Shown here: positions 63,548-64,000 of the stretch, piece by piece
Layout of the letters: each line of letters starts with the position of its first letter
Numbering within the stretch: position 1 is the stretch's first letter
Assembly: GCF_900313035.1 (NCBI RefSeq)
Contig: NZ_OMPS01000018.1
Location: forward strand, 51,433 to 115,432
From: Ruegeria sp. EL01
Lineage (GTDB): Bacteria > Pseudomonadota > Alphaproteobacteria > Rhodobacterales > Rhodobacteraceae
DNA length: 64,000 bases
Reading direction: 5' to 3'
Made by a program: the position numbers and the translations under genes
Notes under the pieces: generated by a model
Seen by the model: only the letters and a program-made list of their open reading frames with translations
Told to the model about the DNA's origin: nothing
The model's database searches: none

Positions 63548-64000
63548 GGCTTTGTTGCACAAATGGGGCGAGGGATTCCCTGTTTGAATCCAGTGGGGTA
63601 GCAACGGTGCATGAGCAGTTGGTCCCCTACGAAGTACAAGACCAGGAACTGGCCTTCGTACAACACAGCGTTGAAGCAGCGCGGTTCGCTATCGATCTGG
63701 CTTGATCCTGAGATGGAATGGTACGCTTCGTCGACCGGCAAGCGCGGTCGTCAGCGCGAGTTTAGCGACGCGGCAATCCAGGTTTGCCTCACGATGAAGG
63801 TGCTATTCGGCATGCCCCTTCGCCAGACGACCGGGTTCGTCGAAAGTTTGTTGCGGCTGGCAGGCCTTGACTGGAAAGTGCCAGACTTCAGCACTCTTTG
63901 CCGCCGCCAGAAGACGATGAGCGTCGCTATCCCCTATCGCGGAGGGACGGGTCCTTTGCACCTGCTGATCGACGCGACCGGGATCAAAGCGGAGGGTGAA
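63548..64000 (+). mobile_element. IS5-family insertion sequence, left part
   Basis: The left terminal repeat GGCTTTGTTGCACAAAT begins at about 63548 and matches IS5-family (IS903-like) ends. A transposase ORF starts 63 bp inside and runs off the window. The right end and target duplication cannot be seen. The insertion lies 100 bp after the oxygenase stop. Confidence 0.85.
63611..64000 (+). CDS. IS5-family transposase, 5' part
   Basis: 130 codons open to the window end. It starts MSSWSPTKYKTRNWPSYNTA and contains WLDPEMEWYASSTGKRGRQREFSDAAIQ and MPLRQTTGFVESLLRLAGLDW, standard for IS5-family transposases of this group. The first catalytic aspartate of the DDE triad is in LLIDATGIK. The remaining catalytic residues are beyond the window. 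No frameshift is visible in this part. Confidence 0.92.
   Translation, partial: MSSWSPTKYKTRNWPSYNTALKQRGSLSIWLDPEMEWYASSTGKRGRQREFSDAAIQVCLTMKVLFGMPLRQTTGFVESLLRLAGLDWKVPDFSTLCRRQKTMSVAIPYRGGTGPLHLLIDATGIKAEGE

Overview
The window reads as a stretch of chromosome from a marine alphaproteobacterium of the Rhodobacteraceae (roseobacter group, Ruegeria-like). The evidence is the GC-rich coding sequence, the gene neighbourhoods (secA divergent from ppiC-argJ-mutT; tsaD-gpsA-yciI-EVE; hemD-mic60-hemY), the GT14 family with a DUF5928-type C-terminus, and a form I CO dehydrogenase locus. The genus is an inference. About 62 protein genes are densely packed, many with 4-bp start/stop overlaps. I found no rRNA, tRNA or CRISPR array.

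Layout. 1-5.5 kb: 3' end of ilvA, an Hpt protein divergent from a response regulator with a SpoIIE-type phosphatase domain, a NUDIX enzyme, hslO, a CoA-type NUDIX enzyme and the CCA-adding enzyme. 5.5-9.3 kb: a structured leader with a tiny ORF ahead of two ABC exporter half-transporters. 9.4-12 kb: an RNA uracil-C5 methyltransferase, a NaChBac/NavAb-type voltage-gated sodium channel and a lipoprotein L,D-transpeptidase. 12-21 kb: a minus-strand surface-glycan locus (sulfotransferase, GT14, two GT2 paralogues, galE, kdsB, cysQ) divergent from an ABC-2 polysaccharide permease, then alkB. 21.6-24.9 kb: dnaK-dnaJ behind a heat-shock promoter. 25.1-32.7 kb: a TPP riboswitch followed by thiD-thiO-thiS-thiG-thiE-thiF-thiY-tenA-thiZ-thiX. 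32.7-41.4 kb: radC, a PstS-OmpA protein with a membrane-anchored partner, secA, a parvulin, argJ and mutT. 41.4-46.5 kb: a small accessory island, an HD hydrolase, a secreted small protein, ahcY, DUF899, DUF2853 and a possible small RNA. 46.5-52.9 kb: EVE, yciI, gpsA and tsaD, divergent from hemD, mic60 (with 19 copies of a hexamer repeat) and hemY. 53-61.5 kb: coxC-M-S-L-D-E-F-G for aerobic CO oxidation. 61.5-64 kb: an AT-richer region with several very short ORFs carrying good ribosome-binding sites, a BesD/HalD-like 2-oxoglutarate oxygenase, and the left end of an IS5-family element cut by the window edge.

How the genes work together. The thi operon makes the thiazole half (ThiO, ThiS, ThiG, ThiF) and imports or salvages the pyrimidine half (ThiXYZ, TenA, ThiD). 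ThiE joins the halves and the TPP riboswitch controls the unit. The glycan locus supplies UDP-galactose (GalE) and CMP-Kdo (KdsB), adds sugars and sulfate, and removes the PAP by-product of sulfation (CysQ). The cox locus encodes the MoCu-CODH subunits (CoxM, CoxS, CoxL), the maturation proteins (CoxD, CoxE, CoxF), a membrane-recruitment protein (CoxG) and an MHYT-LytTR regulator. CoxL carries the form I loop AYRCSFR, which marks a genuine CO oxidizer.

The least explained places are the leader at 5.49-5.67 kb, the short-ORF/oxygenase locus at 61.9-63.5 kb, the island around 41.7 kb and the terminator-bearing intergenic stretch at 46.4 kb.
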